The translations under genes were made by a program, and so were the position numbers. Below are positions 1 to 11,133 of a DNA stretch of 64,000 nt, one piece after another. Where the stretch lies: positions 4,526,001 through 4,590,000 of the forward strand of contig NZ_CP114288.1 in the NCBI RefSeq assembly GCF_027111335.1, read 5' to 3'. Every line of letters starts with the position of its first letter. Position 1 is the stretch's first letter. The stretch comes from Flavobacterium aquiphilum (GTDB lineage: Bacteria > Bacteroidota > Bacteroidia > Flavobacteriales > Flavobacteriaceae). A model generated the notes under the pieces. It saw only the letters and a list, made by a program, of their open reading frames with translations. It ran no database searches and was not told where the DNA came from.

Positions 1-966
1 AACCCAGAATTAGAGCAAATAATCGGTCAAAAACCAGCTGACCGTTTACGTGAGGAATTAGAATTGATCGATGAAGTTTATCCTAAATTTAATCAACAAG
101 ATTATTTGGACGGAAAATTACAACCTGTCTTTTTTGGTTCTGCCTTAAACAACTTTGGAGTTCGTGAACTATTGGATTGTTTTATAGCTATTGCACCATC
201 ACCAAGAGCCAAGGATTCTGAAACTCGATTAGTTGATCCGAAAGAAGAAAAAATGTCTGGATTTGTTTTTAAAATTCACGCCAATATGGATCCAAAACAT
301 AGAGACAGATTGGCTTTCATAAAAATTGTTTCCGGTACTTTTGAAAGAAACAAACCTTACTTCCACGTACGTCAAAAGAAAAACTTGAAATTCTCAAGTC
401 CAAATGCCTTTTTTGCCGAGAAGAAAGAAATAGTAGATATTTCTTATCCTGGCGATATAGTTGGATTACATGATACCGGGAATTTCAAAATTGGTGATAC
501 TTTGACCGAAGGTGAAATAATGAGTTTCAAAGGTATTCCAAGTTTCTCTCCGGAACACTTTAGATACATCAACAATGCCGATCCAATGAAAGCCAAACAA
601 CTTGACAAAGGAGTTGATCAATTGATGGATGAAGGGGTTGCTCAATTATTTACTTTGGAAATGAATAACAGAAAAGTAATCGGAACAGTTGGGGCATTAC
701 AATATGAAGTTATCCAATACCGATTGGAGCACGAATATGGAGCAAAATGTACTTATGAAAACTTCCCTGTTCACAAAGCTTGTTGGGTAAAACCCGATGA
801 TGCCAAAAATGAAGAGTTCAAAGAATTCAAGCGTATAAAGCAGAAGTTTTTGGCTAAGGACAAATACAACCAATTGGTTTTTCTAGCCGATTCTGATTTT
901 ACAATCCAAATGACACAAAGCAAATACCCAAGTGTCAAATTATTTTTCACTTCTGAATTCGATTAA
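1..966 (+). CDS. prfC: Peptide chain release factor 3, C-terminal part
   Basis: RF3 is the GTPase that recycles RF1/RF2 from the ribosome after peptide release. The window opens inside the gene: the frame is open from base 1, so the 321 visible codons lack the N-terminal G1-G3 motifs of a family that is usually about 525-530 residues long. What remains is the end of the G domain followed by domains II and III, with RF3-like stretches such as 'GALQYEVIQYRLEHEYG' and 'ENFPVHKACW'. An in-frame TTG at 64 is not the start. The gene ends with TAA and is followed at once by an intrinsic terminator. Family assignment is by recognition and is secure against EF-G or LepA because the domain III sequence is RF3-like. 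Confidence 0.93.
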   Translation, partial: NPELEQIIGQKPADRLREELELIDEVYPKFNQQDYLDGKLQPVFFGSALNNFGVRELLDCFIAIAPSPRAKDSETRLVDPKEEKMSGFVFKIHANMDPKHRDRLAFIKIVSGTFERNKPYFHVRQKKNLKFSSPNAFFAEKKEIVDISYPGDIVGLHDTGNFKIGDTLTEGEIMSFKGIPSFSPEHFRYINNADPMKAKQLDKGVDQLMDEGVAQLFTLEMNNRKVIGTVGALQYEVIQYRLEHEYGAKCTYENFPVHKACWVKPDDAKNEEFKEFKRIKQKFLAKDKYNQLVFLADSDFTIQMTQSKYPSVKLFFTSEFD

Positions 967-984
967 CTCAATTATTAGAAAATA

Positions 985-1018
985 CAAAAAAAACGCCAAC
1001 GTAAAGTTGGCGTTTTTT
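985..1018 (+). terminator. Intrinsic terminator of prfC
   Basis: A 9-bp perfect stem AACGCCAAC / GTTGGCGTT (992-1000 and 1006-1014) with a 5-nt loop is followed by a T run and preceded by an A run, 26 bases after the prfC stop. The A run could also let it act leftward. Confidence 0.9.
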
Positions 1019-1049
1019 CATATATACAAATTAAATTTAACCTTAAATT

Positions 1050-1424
1050 CTAACAAGATTCAACATTTAAAGCCTTTTTCAAAAGGGTTTTCAACAGCAA
1101 ATGATTTGGTTCTCTACCAGAAGTTAAAATGCTTTTTTTGGTGAAAAATGTATCTTTTGATTTAGTACAATCGACATCTTCTTTTGTACCCATAAACCAT
1201 AAAATAAAATTCATACTTGAATTCAATTTTACGCTACTGGACGCATTAACTGGTGCTGTACCAACAGCATTATCATTTCTGTTTATTGAAATATCATTTA
1301 AACGACTTTCAACATCTGCCTTTTGGGCAAATGCAGATGAACCAGCAAAAAAAACAAACAGAACAGAAATCAAAAATTGAATTCTCTTATTACTCTTTGT
1401 TCTCAATTTTAAAACGTTATCCAT
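1050..1424 (-). CDS. Small secreted protein of unknown function
   Basis: A 124-aa product. I chose the ATG at 1424 because the message reads GAAGGAATA just before it and because it puts a basic start (KLRTKSNKR) in front of a hydrophobic core ending FAGSSAFAQ, a good type I signal peptide cleaved after SAFA at about residue 33. The mature part is about 90 residues, rich in Asn and Ser, with one hydrophobic stretch (NFILWFMG) and a basic C-terminus ending in Cys. I recognise no domain. It stands alone between prfC and the DUF3467 gene. It is probably exported to the periplasm, but its role is unknown. Confidence 0.55.
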   Translation of the reverse strand: MDNVLKLRTKSNKRIQFLISVLFVFFAGSSAFAQKADVESRLNDISINRNDNAVGTAPVNASSSVKLNSSMNFILWFMGTKEDVDCTKSKDTFFTKKSILTSGREPNHLLLKTLLKKALNVESC

Positions 1425-1611
1425 TATTCCTTCTATACTTTGGGGTTGTAAACAAGGCGCAAAACTACTGGAATACATTTTTGAGAAAAAAAATAGTCGT
1501 TGAACAATAAAAAAAATCGTTTAAATGCAACTCTTAGATCAAAGCGTTAGAAAAAAAACTAAATTCTACCGTAATGAGTTTAACTCAAATGCTCTTTTAA
1601 ATAATAAGAAC

Positions 1612-1646
1612 AAAAAAAAGACTACCCAAAAGGTAGTCTTTTTTTC
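1612..1646 (-). terminator. Intrinsic terminator after the DUF3467 gene
   Basis: A 10-bp stem AAAGACTACC / GGTAGTCTTT (1617-1626 and 1632-1641) with a 5-nt loop is flanked by A and T runs on both sides, so it could work either way. It lies 10 bases past the stop of the minus-strand gene and probably ends the rpoBC-DUF3467 transcript. Confidence 0.85.
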
Positions 1647-1656
1647 TAATTTCAAA

Positions 1657-1968
1657 TTATGCTTGTCCTGTCGGACCAAAATTTAGTGGAATTGGGGGCT
1701 GTTCAACCTCTTTGATTTCACCATGTGTCATTTCAAAACGATGGATATTTTCACCAATTGCTTTGAGCAATCTTTTAGCATGCTGTGGAGTCAAAACAAT
1801 TCTTGATTTCACTTTTGCTTTTGGAACACCAGGCATAATACATACAAAATCCAATACAAATTCTGATGAAGAATGATTAATAATAGCTAAGTTAGAATAA
1901 ATCCCCTCTGCTATATTTTCATCTAACTCTATATTTATTTGTTCTTGTTGTTGTTTAGGATTGCTCAT
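1657..1968 (-). CDS. DUF3467 family protein
   Basis: A 103-aa product starting at ATG 1968 (MSNPKQQQEQ). The upstream in-frame extension was dropped because the family normally starts with this Gln-rich segment. The body has the DUF3467 pattern: 'EGIYSNLAIINHSSSEFVLDF', 'MPGVPKAKVKSRIVLTPQHAKRLL', ending in an IPLNFGP-like tail. DUF3467 proteins are small, probably structured, and of unknown function. This one sits 66 bp behind rpoC on the same strand, before a terminator, so it is probably the last gene of the RNA polymerase operon. That position suggests a link with transcription, but this is inference only. Confidence 0.85.
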   Translation of the reverse strand: MSNPKQQQEQINIELDENIAEGIYSNLAIINHSSSEFVLDFVCIMPGVPKAKVKSRIVLTPQHAKRLLKAIGENIHRFEMTHGEIKEVEQPPIPLNFGPTGQA

Positions 1969-2034
1969 AAAAAAATTATATTTTTTCAATATTCTCTCTC
2001 TACTCAAGCAAAGAGAGAAATATTGCAAAAAGAA

Positions 2035-5000
2035 TTAATAAATATATTCTTCTTTGTTAGCCATCATATCATTATAATCTTCTCTAGAACCTACAATTGC
2101 ATTGTCATATTCTCTCATACCTGTACCAGCAGGGATTCTATGTCCAACAATTACATTTTCTTTCAATCCTTCTAACAAATCAAGTTTACCTGCAACAGCA
2201 GCTTCATTCAATACTTTTGTTGTTTCTTGGAACGAAGCAGCAGAGATAAATGATTTCGTTTGAAGAGAAGCTCTGGTAATACCTTGTAGAATTGGTGTTG
2301 CAGTCGCTGTAATTACATCACGGGCAACAACAAGATTTTTATCCGTACGCTTCAATAATGAATTTTCATCACGCAATTGACGTGGCGTAATAATCTGACC
2401 TGGTTTCAATACACTTGAATCTCCAGCATCTTCAACCACTTTCATTCCGTAAAGATTATCGTTTTGAACGATGAAATCTTTAGTATGAATCAATTGATCT
2501 TCTAGGAACAATGTATCTCCCGGATCTTCAACTTGTACTTTACGCATCATTTGGCGGATTACTACCTCAAAGTGCTTATCGTTGATTTTTACCCCTTGAA
2601 GACGGTATACCTCTTGAATTTCATTTACCAAGTACTGTTGAACAGCTGCAGGCCCTTGAATTCTTAAGATATCATCTGGCGTAATTGCACCATCAGATAA
2701 AGGAGCACCAGCTCTTACGAAGTCATTTTCCTGAACTAATATTTGGCTTGATAATTTAACCAAGTATTTTCTAACGTCACCAAATTTAGACTCAATAACG
2801 ATCTCACGATTACCTCTTTTAATTTTTCCAAAAGAAACAACACCATCAATCTCAGAAACTACAGCTGGATTCGAAGGATTACGAGCCTCTAACAACTCGG
2901 TAATTCTTGGTAAACCTCCTGTGATATCCCCAGATTTAGAAGAACGACGAGGGATTTTAACCAAAACTTTACCAGCTTTAATTTTCTCACCGTTATCAAC
3001 CATCAAGTGTGCACCTACTGGTAAGTTATAAGAACGAATTAATTCTCCATCTTTACCGTAAACCAATAATGTAGGGATTAATTTTTTGTTTCTTGCCTCA
3101 GAGATTACTTTTTCTTGGAAACCAGTTTGCTCATCGATTTCAACCATGAACGATTGTCCTTGCTCTAAATCTTCGTAAGCAATTTTACCGGTAAACTCAG
3201 AAACGATAACCCCGTTATATGGATCCCATTTACAGATTACATCACCTTTTGCTACTGATTGACCATCAGCCACAAAAATACTAGAACCGTAAGGAATGTT
3301 ATGAGTACTTAATAAAATACCTGTTTTTTCGTCAACTAATTTTAATTCTGTAGAACGAGAAACAACGATATCAACTGAATTACCTTCAGCATCTTCACCT
3401 TTTACAGTTTTAAGATCTTCAATCTCTAATTTACCTGCAAAACGAGTAACAATACTAGACTCTTCAGAAATACCTCCTGCAACCCCTCCAACGTGGAAAG
3501 TACGCAATGTCAACTGTGTACCTGGCTCTCCAATTGACTGTGCAGCAATTACACCAACAGCCTCACCTCTTTGAGTCATTTTACCAGTTGCCAAGTTTCT
3601 ACCATAACATTTAGCACAAATACCTTTAGTAGCCTCACAAACCAATGGAGAACGCACTTCTACTTTCTCTACTGGAGAAGCTTCGATACCTTTCACTAAT
3701 GCTTCAGTAATTTGCTCACCAGCGTGTACTAAAATTTCACTTGTTAAAGGATTAATTACATCTTGTAATGCAACACGTCCTAAGATTCTTTCTCCTAATG
3801 TCTCAACGATTTCCTCATTTTTCTTTAAAGCAGAAACTTCGATACCTCTAAGAGTACCACAATCCTCGATGTTAACAATAACATCCTGAGAAACGTCATG
3901 TAATCTTCTTGTCAAGTATCCAGCATCGGCAGTTTTCAAAGCCGTATCCGCAAGACCTTTACGAGCACCGTGAGTAGAGATAAAGTACTCAAGGATCGAA
4001 AGACCTTCCTTAAAGTTGGAAAGAATCGGGTTTTCAATAATCTCACCACCACCAGCAGTAGATTTTTTAGGCTTAGCCATCAAACCACGCATACCGGTTA
4101 ACTGACGAATCTGTTCTTTAGAACCCCTCGCCCCAGAGTCAAGCATCATATACACAGAGTTGAAACCTTGTTGGTCTTCTCTAATGTTTTTCATTGCCAA
4201 CTCTGTCAATTGAGCATTTGCAGAAGTCCATACGTCAATAACTTGGTTGTAACGTTCGTTATTGGTAATAAGACCCATGTTATAGTTAGCAGAAATACCT
4301 TCAACTTGCTCTCTGGCATCTGCAATCAATTTTGGTTTTTGTTCTGGGATTCTAATATCACCAAGAGAGAATGATAATCCTCCTTTGAATGCAAATTTAT
4401 ACCCCATATCTTTCATATTGTCCAAGAAAGCTGCAGTTGTAGGAACATCAGTCGAACTCAATACGTGTCCGATGATATCTCTTAAGTTTTTCTTAGTCAA
4501 TACGTCATTGATATATCCAGCTGCTTCCGGTACTACTTCGTTAAATAATACACGTCCGGCAGTTGTTTGAATAATTTGGTAAACCAAATCTCCATTTTCA
4601 TTAAAATCTTTTGCTCTAATTTTCACACGAGCATTCAATTCTAATCTTCCTTCGTTTAATGCAATATTTACCTCTTCAGCAGAATAGAATGTAATTCCTT
4701 CTCCTAAAATAGTTTTCTCAGGTGTTGACAAACGCTCTTTGGTCATATAATATAGACCCAAAACCATGTCCTGAGAAGGTACAGTGATTGGCGCACCATT
4801 TGCTGGGTTCAAGATATTATGAGAAGCCAACATTAACAATTGAGCTTCCAAAATAGCCTCTGGTCCTAATGGCAAGTGAACCGCCATCTGATCCCCGTCA
4901 AAATCCGCGTTGAACGCCGTACACACTAATGGGTGCAATTGAATCGCTTTTCCTTCAATCAATTTTGGCTGGAACGCTTGAATACCCAATCTGTGCAAAG

Positions 5001-6342
5001 TAGGAGCACGGTTTAGTAATACTGGATGTCCTTTGATTACATTTTCAAGGATATCCCAAACTACTGGCTCTTTTTTGTCGATTATTTTCTTAGCAGATTT
5101 AACTGTTTTTACAATTCCTCTTTCTATCAATTTACGGATAACAAAAGGTTTGTATAATTCAGCTGCCATATCTTTTGGCAAACCACACTCAAACAATTTC
5201 AACTCAGGTCCAACAACAATTACCGAACGAGCAGAATAATCCACACGTTTTCCAAGTAAGTTTTGACGGAAACGCCCTTGTTTACCTTTTAACGAATCAG
5301 ATAATGATTTCAAAGGTCTGTTTGATTCCGTTTTTACTGCAGAAGCTTTACGAGTATTATCGAAAAGTGAATCTACAGATTCTTGTAACATACGTTTTTC
5401 GTTACGAAGGATTACTTCAGGAGCTTTAATCTCGATCAATCTTTTCAAACGGTTGTTACGGATGATTACACGACGGTATAAATCATTCAAATCCGAAGTT
5501 GCAAAACGTCCACCATCAAGTGGCACAAGAGGACGCAATTCTGGTGGAATAACCGGAATTACTTTCATAATCATCCACTCAGGACGATTTTCTCTATTCA
5601 AAGTAGACTCACGGAAAGATTCTACAACTTGTAGTCTCTTTAACGCTTCAGTTTTACGTTGTTTTGATGTTTCGTTATTCGCTTTATGTCTTAAATCATA
5701 AGATAATTCATCAAGATCTATACGAGCCAATAAATCCATAATACACTCTGCTCCCATTTTGGCAACAAACTTATTAGGATCGAAATCATCTAAATATTGA
5801 TTGTCAGCAGGAAGAGTATCTAGAATGTTCAAATATTCTTCTTCTGTCAAGAAATCTAATTTTTGAATAGCTTCACCATCTGCATGTTTGGCGATACCTG
5901 GTTGAATAACTACATATCTTTCGTAGTAGATAATCATATCTAATTTCTTAGATGGAAGACCAAGAATATATCCAATTTTATTAGGAAGTGAACGGAAATA
6001 CCAGATGTGAGCGATAGGCACAACAAGGTTGATGTGTCCTACTCTATCTCTACGTACTTTCTTTTCAGTAACTTCAACACCACAACGGTCGCAGATGATA
6101 CCTTTGTAACGGATTCTTTTATATTTTCCACAAGCACATTCAAAATCTTTTACTGGTCCAAAAATTCTTTCGCAGAAAAGACCGTCACGCTCTGGTTTGT
6201 GAGTTCTATAGTTAATAGTTTCAGGCTTCAATACTTCACCTCTTGATTCTTTCAAGATAGATTCTGGAGAAGCTAATCCTATCGAAATTTTGTCAAATCT
6301 TTTTACAAGATTCTTTTCTTTATTATTTCTATTATTTATCAT
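2035..6342 (-). CDS. rpoC: DNA-directed RNA polymerase subunit beta'
   Basis: The 1435-aa beta' subunit forms the active centre and clamp of RNA polymerase. The Mg-binding motif NADFDGDQ is at about residue 480. The N-terminal zinc site ([10 protein letters not shown] then CDRCG) lies at about residues 66-92, and the second zinc site ends with CAKC near residue 905. The start is the ATG at 6342 ([10 protein letters not shown]), which fits the usual flavobacterial N-terminus; an extension upstream to 6414 would add residues unlike the family. The gene lies 239 bp behind rpoB, in the standard order, and the DUF3467 gene follows. The spacer to rpoB contains two small palindromic repeats. Confidence 0.98.
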   Translation of the reverse strand: MINNRNNKEKNLVKRFDKISIGLASPESILKESRGEVLKPETINYRTHKPERDGLFCERIFGPVKDFECACGKYKRIRYKGIICDRCGVEVTEKKVRRDRVGHINLVVPIAHIWYFRSLPNKIGYILGLPSKKLDMIIYYERYVVIQPGIAKHADGEAIQKLDFLTEEEYLNILDTLPADNQYLDDFDPNKFVAKMGAECIMDLLARIDLDELSYDLRHKANNETSKQRKTEALKRLQVVESFRESTLNRENRPEWMIMKVIPVIPPELRPLVPLDGGRFATSDLNDLYRRVIIRNNRLKRLIEIKAPEVILRNEKRMLQESVDSLFDNTRKASAVKTESNRPLKSLSDSLKGKQGRFRQNLLGKRVDYSARSVIVVGPELKLFECGLPKDMAAELYKPFVIRKLIERGIVKTVKSAKKIIDKKEPVVWDILENVIKGHPVLLNRAPTLHRLGIQAFQPKLIEGKAIQLHPLVCTAFNADFDGDQMAVHLPLGPEAILEAQLLMLASHNILNPANGAPITVPSQDMVLGLYYMTKERLSTPEKTILGEGITFYSAEEVNIALNEGRLELNARVKIRAKDFNENGDLVYQIIQTTAGRVLFNEVVPEAAGYINDVLTKKNLRDIIGHVLSSTDVPTTAAFLDNMKDMGYKFAFKGGLSFSLGDIRIPEQKPKLIADAREQVEGISANYNMGLITNNERYNQVIDVWTSANAQLTELAMKNIREDQQGFNSVYMMLDSGARGSKEQIRQLTGMRGLMAKPKKSTAGGGEIIENPILSNFKEGLSILEYFISTHGARKGLADTALKTADAGYLTRRLHDVSQDVIVNIEDCGTLRGIEVSALKKNEEIVETLGERILGRVALQDVINPLTSEILVHAGEQITEALVKGIEASPVEKVEVRSPLVCEATKGICAKCYGRNLATGKMTQRGEAVGVIAAQSIGEPGTQLTLRTFHVGGVAGGISEESSIVTRFAGKLEIEDLKTVKGEDAEGNSVDIVVSRSTELKLVDEKTGILLSTHNIPYGSSIFVADGQSVAKGDVICKWDPYNGVIVSEFTGKIAYEDLEQGQSFMVEIDEQTGFQEKVISEARNKKLIPTLLVYGKDGELIRSYNLPVGAHLMVDNGEKIKAGKVLVKIPRRSSKSGDITGGLPRITELLEARNPSNPAVVSEIDGVVSFGKIKRGNREIVIESKFGDVRKYLVKLSSQILVQENDFVRAGAPLSDGAITPDDILRIQGPAAVQQYLVNEIQEVYRLQGVKINDKHFEVVIRQMMRKVQVEDPGDTLFLEDQLIHTKDFIVQNDNLYGMKVVEDAGDSSVLKPGQIITPRQLRDENSLLKRTDKNLVVARDVITATATPILQGITRASLQTKSFISAASFQETTKVLNEAAVAGKLDLLEGLKENVIVGHRIPAGTGMREYDNAIVGSREDYNDMMANKEEYIY

Positions 6343-6384
6343 AGTTTTTACTATTGATTTATTTGCAATTAAAAATTGATTCTT

Positions 6385-6411
6385 TACAAAAGCTGCAATG
6401 CAACATTTGTA
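6385..6411. repeat. REP-like palindrome, copy 1
   Basis: Arms TACAAA (6385-6390) and TTTGTA (6406-6411) enclose a core containing CTGCAATGCAACAT. The core nearly matches that of the palindrome at 6539-6567. It lies just upstream of the rpoC start. Confidence 0.45.
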
Positions 6412-6538
6412 CACCTCGAATTACTTCTCTAAACTTCAAACTTACTTTTGAAGTGCTAATTATAAAACTTTTAAAAATTCTATAAAAAATCGGAACGGTT
6501 TACGGGTATAAATCTTTAAAAACTCGTAAAAATGCCAA

Positions 6539-6567
6539 GTAGAGATACTGCGATGCAACATCTCTAC
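6539..6567. repeat. REP-like palindrome, copy 2
   Basis: Perfect 8-bp arms GTAGAGAT / ATCTCTAC enclose a 13-nt core ACTGCGATGCAAC. It lies 14 bases beyond the rpoB stop. It has no T run, so it looks more like an interspersed palindromic repeat or an mRNA-stability hairpin than a terminator. Confidence 0.6.
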
Positions 6568-6581
6568 TGTGACAAAAAAAT

Positions 6582-9500
6582 TTATTCTTCTAAACGAATA
6601 TCAAGTCCAAGACCTTTCAATTCGTGCATTAATACATTGAATGATTCTGGCAATCCTGGTTCTGGCATAGTTTCACCTTTTACGATTGCCTCGTAAGTTT
6701 TGGCTCTACCAATAACATCATCAGATTTAACAGTCAAGATTTCTCTAAGAGTACTTGATGCTCCATAAGCTTCAAGAGCCCAAACCTCCATCTCTCCAAA
6801 ACGCTGACCTCCAAATTGAGCTTTACCTCCAAGTGGTTGTTGAGTAATCAACGAGTATGGACCGATAGAACGTGCGTGCATCTTATCATCAACCATGTGT
6901 CCTAATTTCAACATATAGATAACTCCAACGGTTGCAGCTTGGTGGAAACGCTCTCCAGTACCTCCATCATAAAGGTGCGTATGTCCGAAACGTGGTACTC
7001 CAGCTTCATCAGTCAAAGCATTGATTTCGTCAAGAGAAGCTCCGTCGAAAATTGGAGTAGCAAACTTTCTACCCAAATTCATACCAGCCCATCCTAATAC
7101 TGTCTCATAGATTTGCCCGATGTTCATACGCGATGGTACCCCAAGTGGGTTCAATACAATATCAACTGGTGTTCCGTCTTCCAAGAAAGGCATATCTTCA
7201 TGACGAACGATACGAGCAACGATACCTTTGTTACCGTGACGTCCTGCCATTTTATCCCCTACTTTCAACTTACGTTTTTTGGCAATATATACTTTAGCCA
7301 ATTTCAAGATTCCTGATGGTAATTCATCCCCAACAGTAATAGTGAATTTCTCTCTACGTAAAGCTCCTTGTAAATCGTTCAATTTAATTTTATAGTTATG
7401 AATCAAATCATTTACCATAGTATTTGTTGCATCATCAGCAACCCATTGACCTTTACTTAAGTGAGCAAAATCTTCAACAGCATAAAGCATTTTTTGAGTA
7501 TATTTTTTACCTTTTGGTAAAACTTCTTCACCCAAATCATTCATTACACCTTGAGAAGTTTTTCCGTTTACAATATTGAAAAGTTTCTCAATCAATCTAT
7601 CTTTAAGCTCAACAAATTTAACTTCGAACTCCATTTCAAGTGCTCCTAAAGCATCCTTGTCCTGAGTACGTTTACGTTTATCTTTTACTGCTCTTGCAAA
7701 TAATTTTTTATCTAAAACCACACCATGTAAAGAAGGAGACGCTTTTAATGAAGCATCTTTTACATCACCTGCTTTATCCCCGAAGATTGCACGTAGCAAT
7801 TTCTCTTCCGGAGTAGGATCTGATTCCCCTTTTGGCGTAATTTTACCGATAAGAATATCACCAGGTTTAACCTCGGCACCAATTCTAATCATACCGTTTT
7901 CATCCAAATCTTTTGTAGCTTCTTCAGAAACGTTTGGTATATCATTCGTTAATTCTTCATTACCTAATTTAGTATCTCTAACTTCTAATGAATAGTCATC
8001 AATGTGAATAGAGGTAAAGATATCATCACGAACTACTTTTTCAGAAATCACAATCGCATCCTCAAAGTTGTAACCTTTCCATGGCATGAACGCAACTTTA
8101 AGGTTTCTACCTAAAGCTAATTCTCCATTTTGAGTTGCATATCCTTCAGACAACACTTGACCAGGAATCACTCTGTCCCCTTTTCTTACGATAGGTTTAA
8201 GATTGATACTTGTCCCTTGATTGGTTTTTCTAAATTTAATTAAGTTGTATGTTTTTTCATCAGCATCAAAACTCACCATTCTTTCTTCTTCAGAACGATC
8301 GTATTTGATAGTAATGATATTAGCATCAACATATTCTACAACTCCATGTCCTTCTGCATTAATCAATACTCTGGAATCCGAAGCTACTTGACGCTCTAAA
8401 CCTGTACCAACAATTGGAGCTTCAGGACGTATCAATGGTACGGCCTGACGCATCATGTTCGATCCCATCAACGCACGGTTCGCATCATCATGCTCCAAGA
8501 AAGGAATCAAAGATGCAGAAATCGAAGCGATTTGGTTTGGCGCAACGTCAGTGTAATGTACTTGAGAAGGGTCAATTACAGGGAAATCACCTTCTTGACG
8601 CGCAATTACGTTTTCGGCAGTAATTTGACCTGAAGCTTCCATTTTTATGTTAGCTTGGGCAATTAACATTCCTTCTTCTTCTTCAGCACTTAAGTAAATA
8701 GGAGTAGATTCTAAATCAACAACTCCATTGGTTACTTTACGGTAAGGAGTTTCAATGAATCCCATTCCGTTAACTTTAGCATAAACACCAAGAGACGAAA
8801 TCAAACCGATGTTTGGTCCCTCAGGAGTTTCAATTGGACATAAACGACCATAATGCGTGTAATGAACGTCACGAACCTCAAATCCAGCTCTCTCTCTCGA
8901 AAGTCCACCTGGTCCAAGTGCAGATAATCTTCTTTTGTGTGTAATCTCAGCCAATGGATTCGTTTGATCCATAAATTGAGACAACTGGTTAGTTCCAAAG
9001 AAAGAGTTGATAACAGACGATAATGTTTTAGCATTGATCAAATCTATCGGTGTAAACACCTCGTTATCTCTAACGTTCATTCTCTCACGAATAGTTCTAG
9101 CCATACGAGCCAAACCAACACCAAATTGTTGAGACAATTGCTCTCCAACAGTTCTAACACGACGGTTTGACAAGTGGTCGATATCGTCAATCTCAGCTTT
9201 TGAGTTAATCAACTCGATCAAATATTTAACGATAGTAATGATATCTTCTTTGGTAAGCACTTGCTTTTCCATTGGAGTATCAAGGTTCAGTTTTTTGTTA
9301 ATTCTATAACGACCTACTTCACCTAAGTTGTAACGTTGATCAGAGAAGAATAATTTATCAATGATACCACGAGCAGTTTCCTCATCAGGTGGTTCAGCGT
9401 TACGTAATTGTCTATAGATATGCTCAACAGCTTCTTTTTCAGAGTTTGTTGGGTCTTTTTGTAATGTATTATGGATGATAGAATAATCAACCGCATTATT

Positions 9501-10394
9501 ATCTTCTTTGTGTAACAAGATAGATTTAACGTTTGATTCGATGATTTCCTCAACATTATCTTTATCGATGATGGTATCTCTATCCAAGATAATCTCATTA
9601 CGCTCGATAGAAACAACCTCTCCAGTATCCTCATCCACGAAATCCTCATGCCAAGTGTTCAATACACGGGCAGCAAGTTTTCTTCCAATATATTTTTTAA
9701 GTCCTGTTTTAGAAACTTTAATTTCTTCAGCAAGGTCAAAAATTTCAAGGATGTCCTTATCTCTTTCGAAACCAATTGCACGGAATAAAGTTGTAACAGG
9801 TAATTTTTTCTTTCTATCAATATACGCATACATTACGCTGTTGATATCGGTAGAAAATTCTATCCAAGATCCTTTAAAAGGAATAACTCTCGCAGAATAT
9901 AATTTTGTTCCATTTGCATGGAATGACTGCCCAAAGAAAACACCCGGAGAACGGTGTAATTGAGAAACTACAACTCGCTCTGCTCCATTGATAACAAAAG
10001 TACCACTTGGTGTCATGTAAGGTATTGTTCCAAGATAAACGTCTTGTACAATAGTTTCAAAATCTTCGTGTTCAGGATCTGTACAATATAGTTTCAACCT
10101 AGCTTTTAAAGGCACACTATAAGTAAGACCTCTTTCTATACATTCTTGAATGGTGTAACGTGGTGGATCTACAAAGTAATCAAGGAATTCCAATACAAAG
10201 TTGTTTCTTGTGTCTGTAATTGGAAAGTTTTCCATGAAGGTATTGTATAACCCTTCGTCGCCTCTTTCGTCAGATTTAGTTTCTAATTGGAAGAAATCTT
10301 TAAACGATTTTACCTGAACATCCAAGAAATCCGGATACTGAGGTATGTTTTTGGTAGAGGCAAAATTCAATCTTTCAGTCTGATTTGTTATCAT
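6582..10394 (-). CDS. rpoB: DNA-directed RNA polymerase subunit beta
   Basis: The 1270-aa beta subunit. The start is ATG 10394 ([11 protein letters not shown]); a TTG one codon upstream is ignored. The rifampicin-binding region, at about residues 465-500, reads [19 protein letters not shown] then [20 protein letters not shown]. Compared with E. coli it has Thr at the position of Asn518 and Leu for Ile in KRRIS; I infer these are family-typical and not resistance mutations. The C-terminus carries the usual [21 protein letters not shown] segment that contacts beta'. Upstream lie rplL and a strong hairpin that probably attenuates read-through into rpoBC. Confidence 0.98.
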   Translation of the reverse strand: MITNQTERLNFASTKNIPQYPDFLDVQVKSFKDFFQLETKSDERGDEGLYNTFMENFPITDTRNNFVLEFLDYFVDPPRYTIQECIERGLTYSVPLKARLKLYCTDPEHEDFETIVQDVYLGTIPYMTPSGTFVINGAERVVVSQLHRSPGVFFGQSFHANGTKLYSARVIPFKGSWIEFSTDINSVMYAYIDRKKKLPVTTLFRAIGFERDKDILEIFDLAEEIKVSKTGLKKYIGRKLAARVLNTWHEDFVDEDTGEVVSIERNEIILDRDTIIDKDNVEEIIESNVKSILLHKEDNNAVDYSIIHNTLQKDPTNSEKEAVEHIYRQLRNAEPPDEETARGIIDKLFFSDQRYNLGEVGRYRINKKLNLDTPMEKQVLTKEDIITIVKYLIELINSKAEIDDIDHLSNRRVRTVGEQLSQQFGVGLARMARTIRERMNVRDNEVFTPIDLINAKTLSSVINSFFGTNQLSQFMDQTNPLAEITHKRRLSALGPGGLSRERAGFEVRDVHYTHYGRLCPIETPEGPNIGLISSLGVYAKVNGMGFIETPYRKVTNGVVDLESTPIYLSAEEEEGMLIAQANIKMEASGQITAENVIARQEGDFPVIDPSQVHYTDVAPNQIASISASLIPFLEHDDANRALMGSNMMRQAVPLIRPEAPIVGTGLERQVASDSRVLINAEGHGVVEYVDANIITIKYDRSEEERMVSFDADEKTYNLIKFRKTNQGTSINLKPIVRKGDRVIPGQVLSEGYATQNGELALGRNLKVAFMPWKGYNFEDAIVISEKVVRDDIFTSIHIDDYSLEVRDTKLGNEELTNDIPNVSEEATKDLDENGMIRIGAEVKPGDILIGKITPKGESDPTPEEKLLRAIFGDKAGDVKDASLKASPSLHGVVLDKKLFARAVKDKRKRTQDKDALGALEMEFEVKFVELKDRLIEKLFNIVNGKTSQGVMNDLGEEVLPKGKKYTQKMLYAVEDFAHLSKGQWVADDATNTMVNDLIHNYKIKLNDLQGALRREKFTITVGDELPSGILKLAKVYIAKKRKLKVGDKMAGRHGNKGIVARIVRHEDMPFLEDGTPVDIVLNPLGVPSRMNIGQIYETVLGWAGMNLGRKFATPIFDGASLDEINALTDEAGVPRFGHTHLYDGGTGERFHQAATVGVIYMLKLGHMVDDKMHARSIGPYSLITQQPLGGKAQFGGQRFGEMEVWALEAYGASSTLREILTVKSDDVIGRAKTYEAIVKGETMPEPGLPESFNVLMHELKGLGLDIRLEE

Positions 10395-10610
10395 CAATGG
10401 ACAAAATTTTGATTAAAAAAAAGTAGTTATTTGTGTAAAAACACTGTTTAATTTATAAAACAATCTATACTTTCTTTTTATAATCAATACATCTTTAAAA
10501 ATAAACCAAGAAACTCTTTGTACATTTTCTTTCTTCGTATTGATCAAAAACCTTTTCGTATTTTAAACTATTTTATAATAAAACTTGATATATTTTATTA
10601 TACGAAAAAT

Positions 10611-10649
10611 GGTTTAGACCGTTGGACGCTTTCGTCCAAGGTCTAAACC
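10611..10649 (-). terminator. Attenuator-like hairpin between rplL and rpoB
   Basis: A 17-bp stem with one bulged base: GGTTTAGACC (10611-10620) pairs with GGTCTAAACC (10640-10649), and TTGGACG pairs with CGTCCAA inside it. On the minus strand the hairpin is followed by ATTTTTCG. It lies 21 bases after the rplL stop and 217 bases before rpoB. In E. coli a partial terminator and an RNase III site at the same junction lower rpoBC expression relative to L7/L12; a similar role is likely here by analogy. Confidence 0.75.
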
Positions 10650-10670
10650 TACTTTAAAACTGACGTTTTA

Positions 10671-11042
10671 TTATTTTAACTCAACAACAGCTCCAGCTTC
10701 TTCTAAAGATTTTTTAAGACCTTCAGCCTCTTCTTTAGTTACACCTTCTTTAACGTTGCTAGGAGCGCTATCAACTACATCTTTAGCTTCTTTCAAACCT
10801 AAACCTGTAAGTTCTTTAACTAATTTTACTACAGCTAATTTAGAAGCTCCAGCATCTTTCAATACTACTGTAAATTCTGTTTGAGCCTCTTCAGCAGCAC
10901 CTTCACCACCTCCAGCAGCAACTACTACAGCTGCAGCAGCTGGTTCGATACCGTACTCATCTTTCAATATTGTTGCTAATTCGTTAACTTCTTTAACTGT
11001 CAAGTTAACTAATTGCTCTGCGAATTGTTTCAAATCTGCCAT
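10671..11042 (-). CDS. rplL: Ribosomal protein bL12 (L7/L12)
   Basis: A 123-aa acidic stalk protein that recruits translation GTPases. Residues 1-30 form the N-terminal dimerisation helices ([21 protein letters not shown]). An Ala/Gly-rich hinge of about 20 residues follows, then the C-terminal domain with the factor-binding segment [19 protein letters not shown]. The gene lies 91 bp behind rplJ and is separated from rpoB by the attenuator-like hairpin, which should help give the several-fold excess of L12 over RNA polymerase subunits. Confidence 0.98.
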   Translation of the reverse strand: MADLKQFAEQLVNLTVKEVNELATILKDEYGIEPAAAAVVVAAGGGEGAAEEAQTEFTVVLKDAGASKLAVVKLVKELTGLGLKEAKDVVDSAPSNVKEGVTKEEAEGLKKSLEEAGAVVELK

Positions 11043-11133
11043 TTTTTCTATTTTTTTAAAATGATTTGTAAAAATATAATTTATTTATTGTGCGCTAATT
11101 CAAGCAACAAGGAGAAACTCCTTGCTTTGGTTA

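Noticed and set aside
6343-6414. Upstream in-frame start for rpoC
   Set aside because: The extra 24 residues do not look like an rpoC N-terminus; the ATG at 6342 gives the usual flavobacterial start.
8960-9000. Rifampicin-resistance changes in rpoB
   Set aside because: The Thr and Leu differences from E. coli lie in a region that varies between phyla; nothing suggests selected resistance.
9508-9963. A 151-codon plus-strand frame inside rpoB
   Set aside because: It is a shadow of the highly conserved rpoB coding strand and has no family resemblance or promoter.
11108-11124. Terminator between rplJ and rplL
   Set aside because: The hairpin is only 7 bp and is not followed by a T tract on the coding strand.
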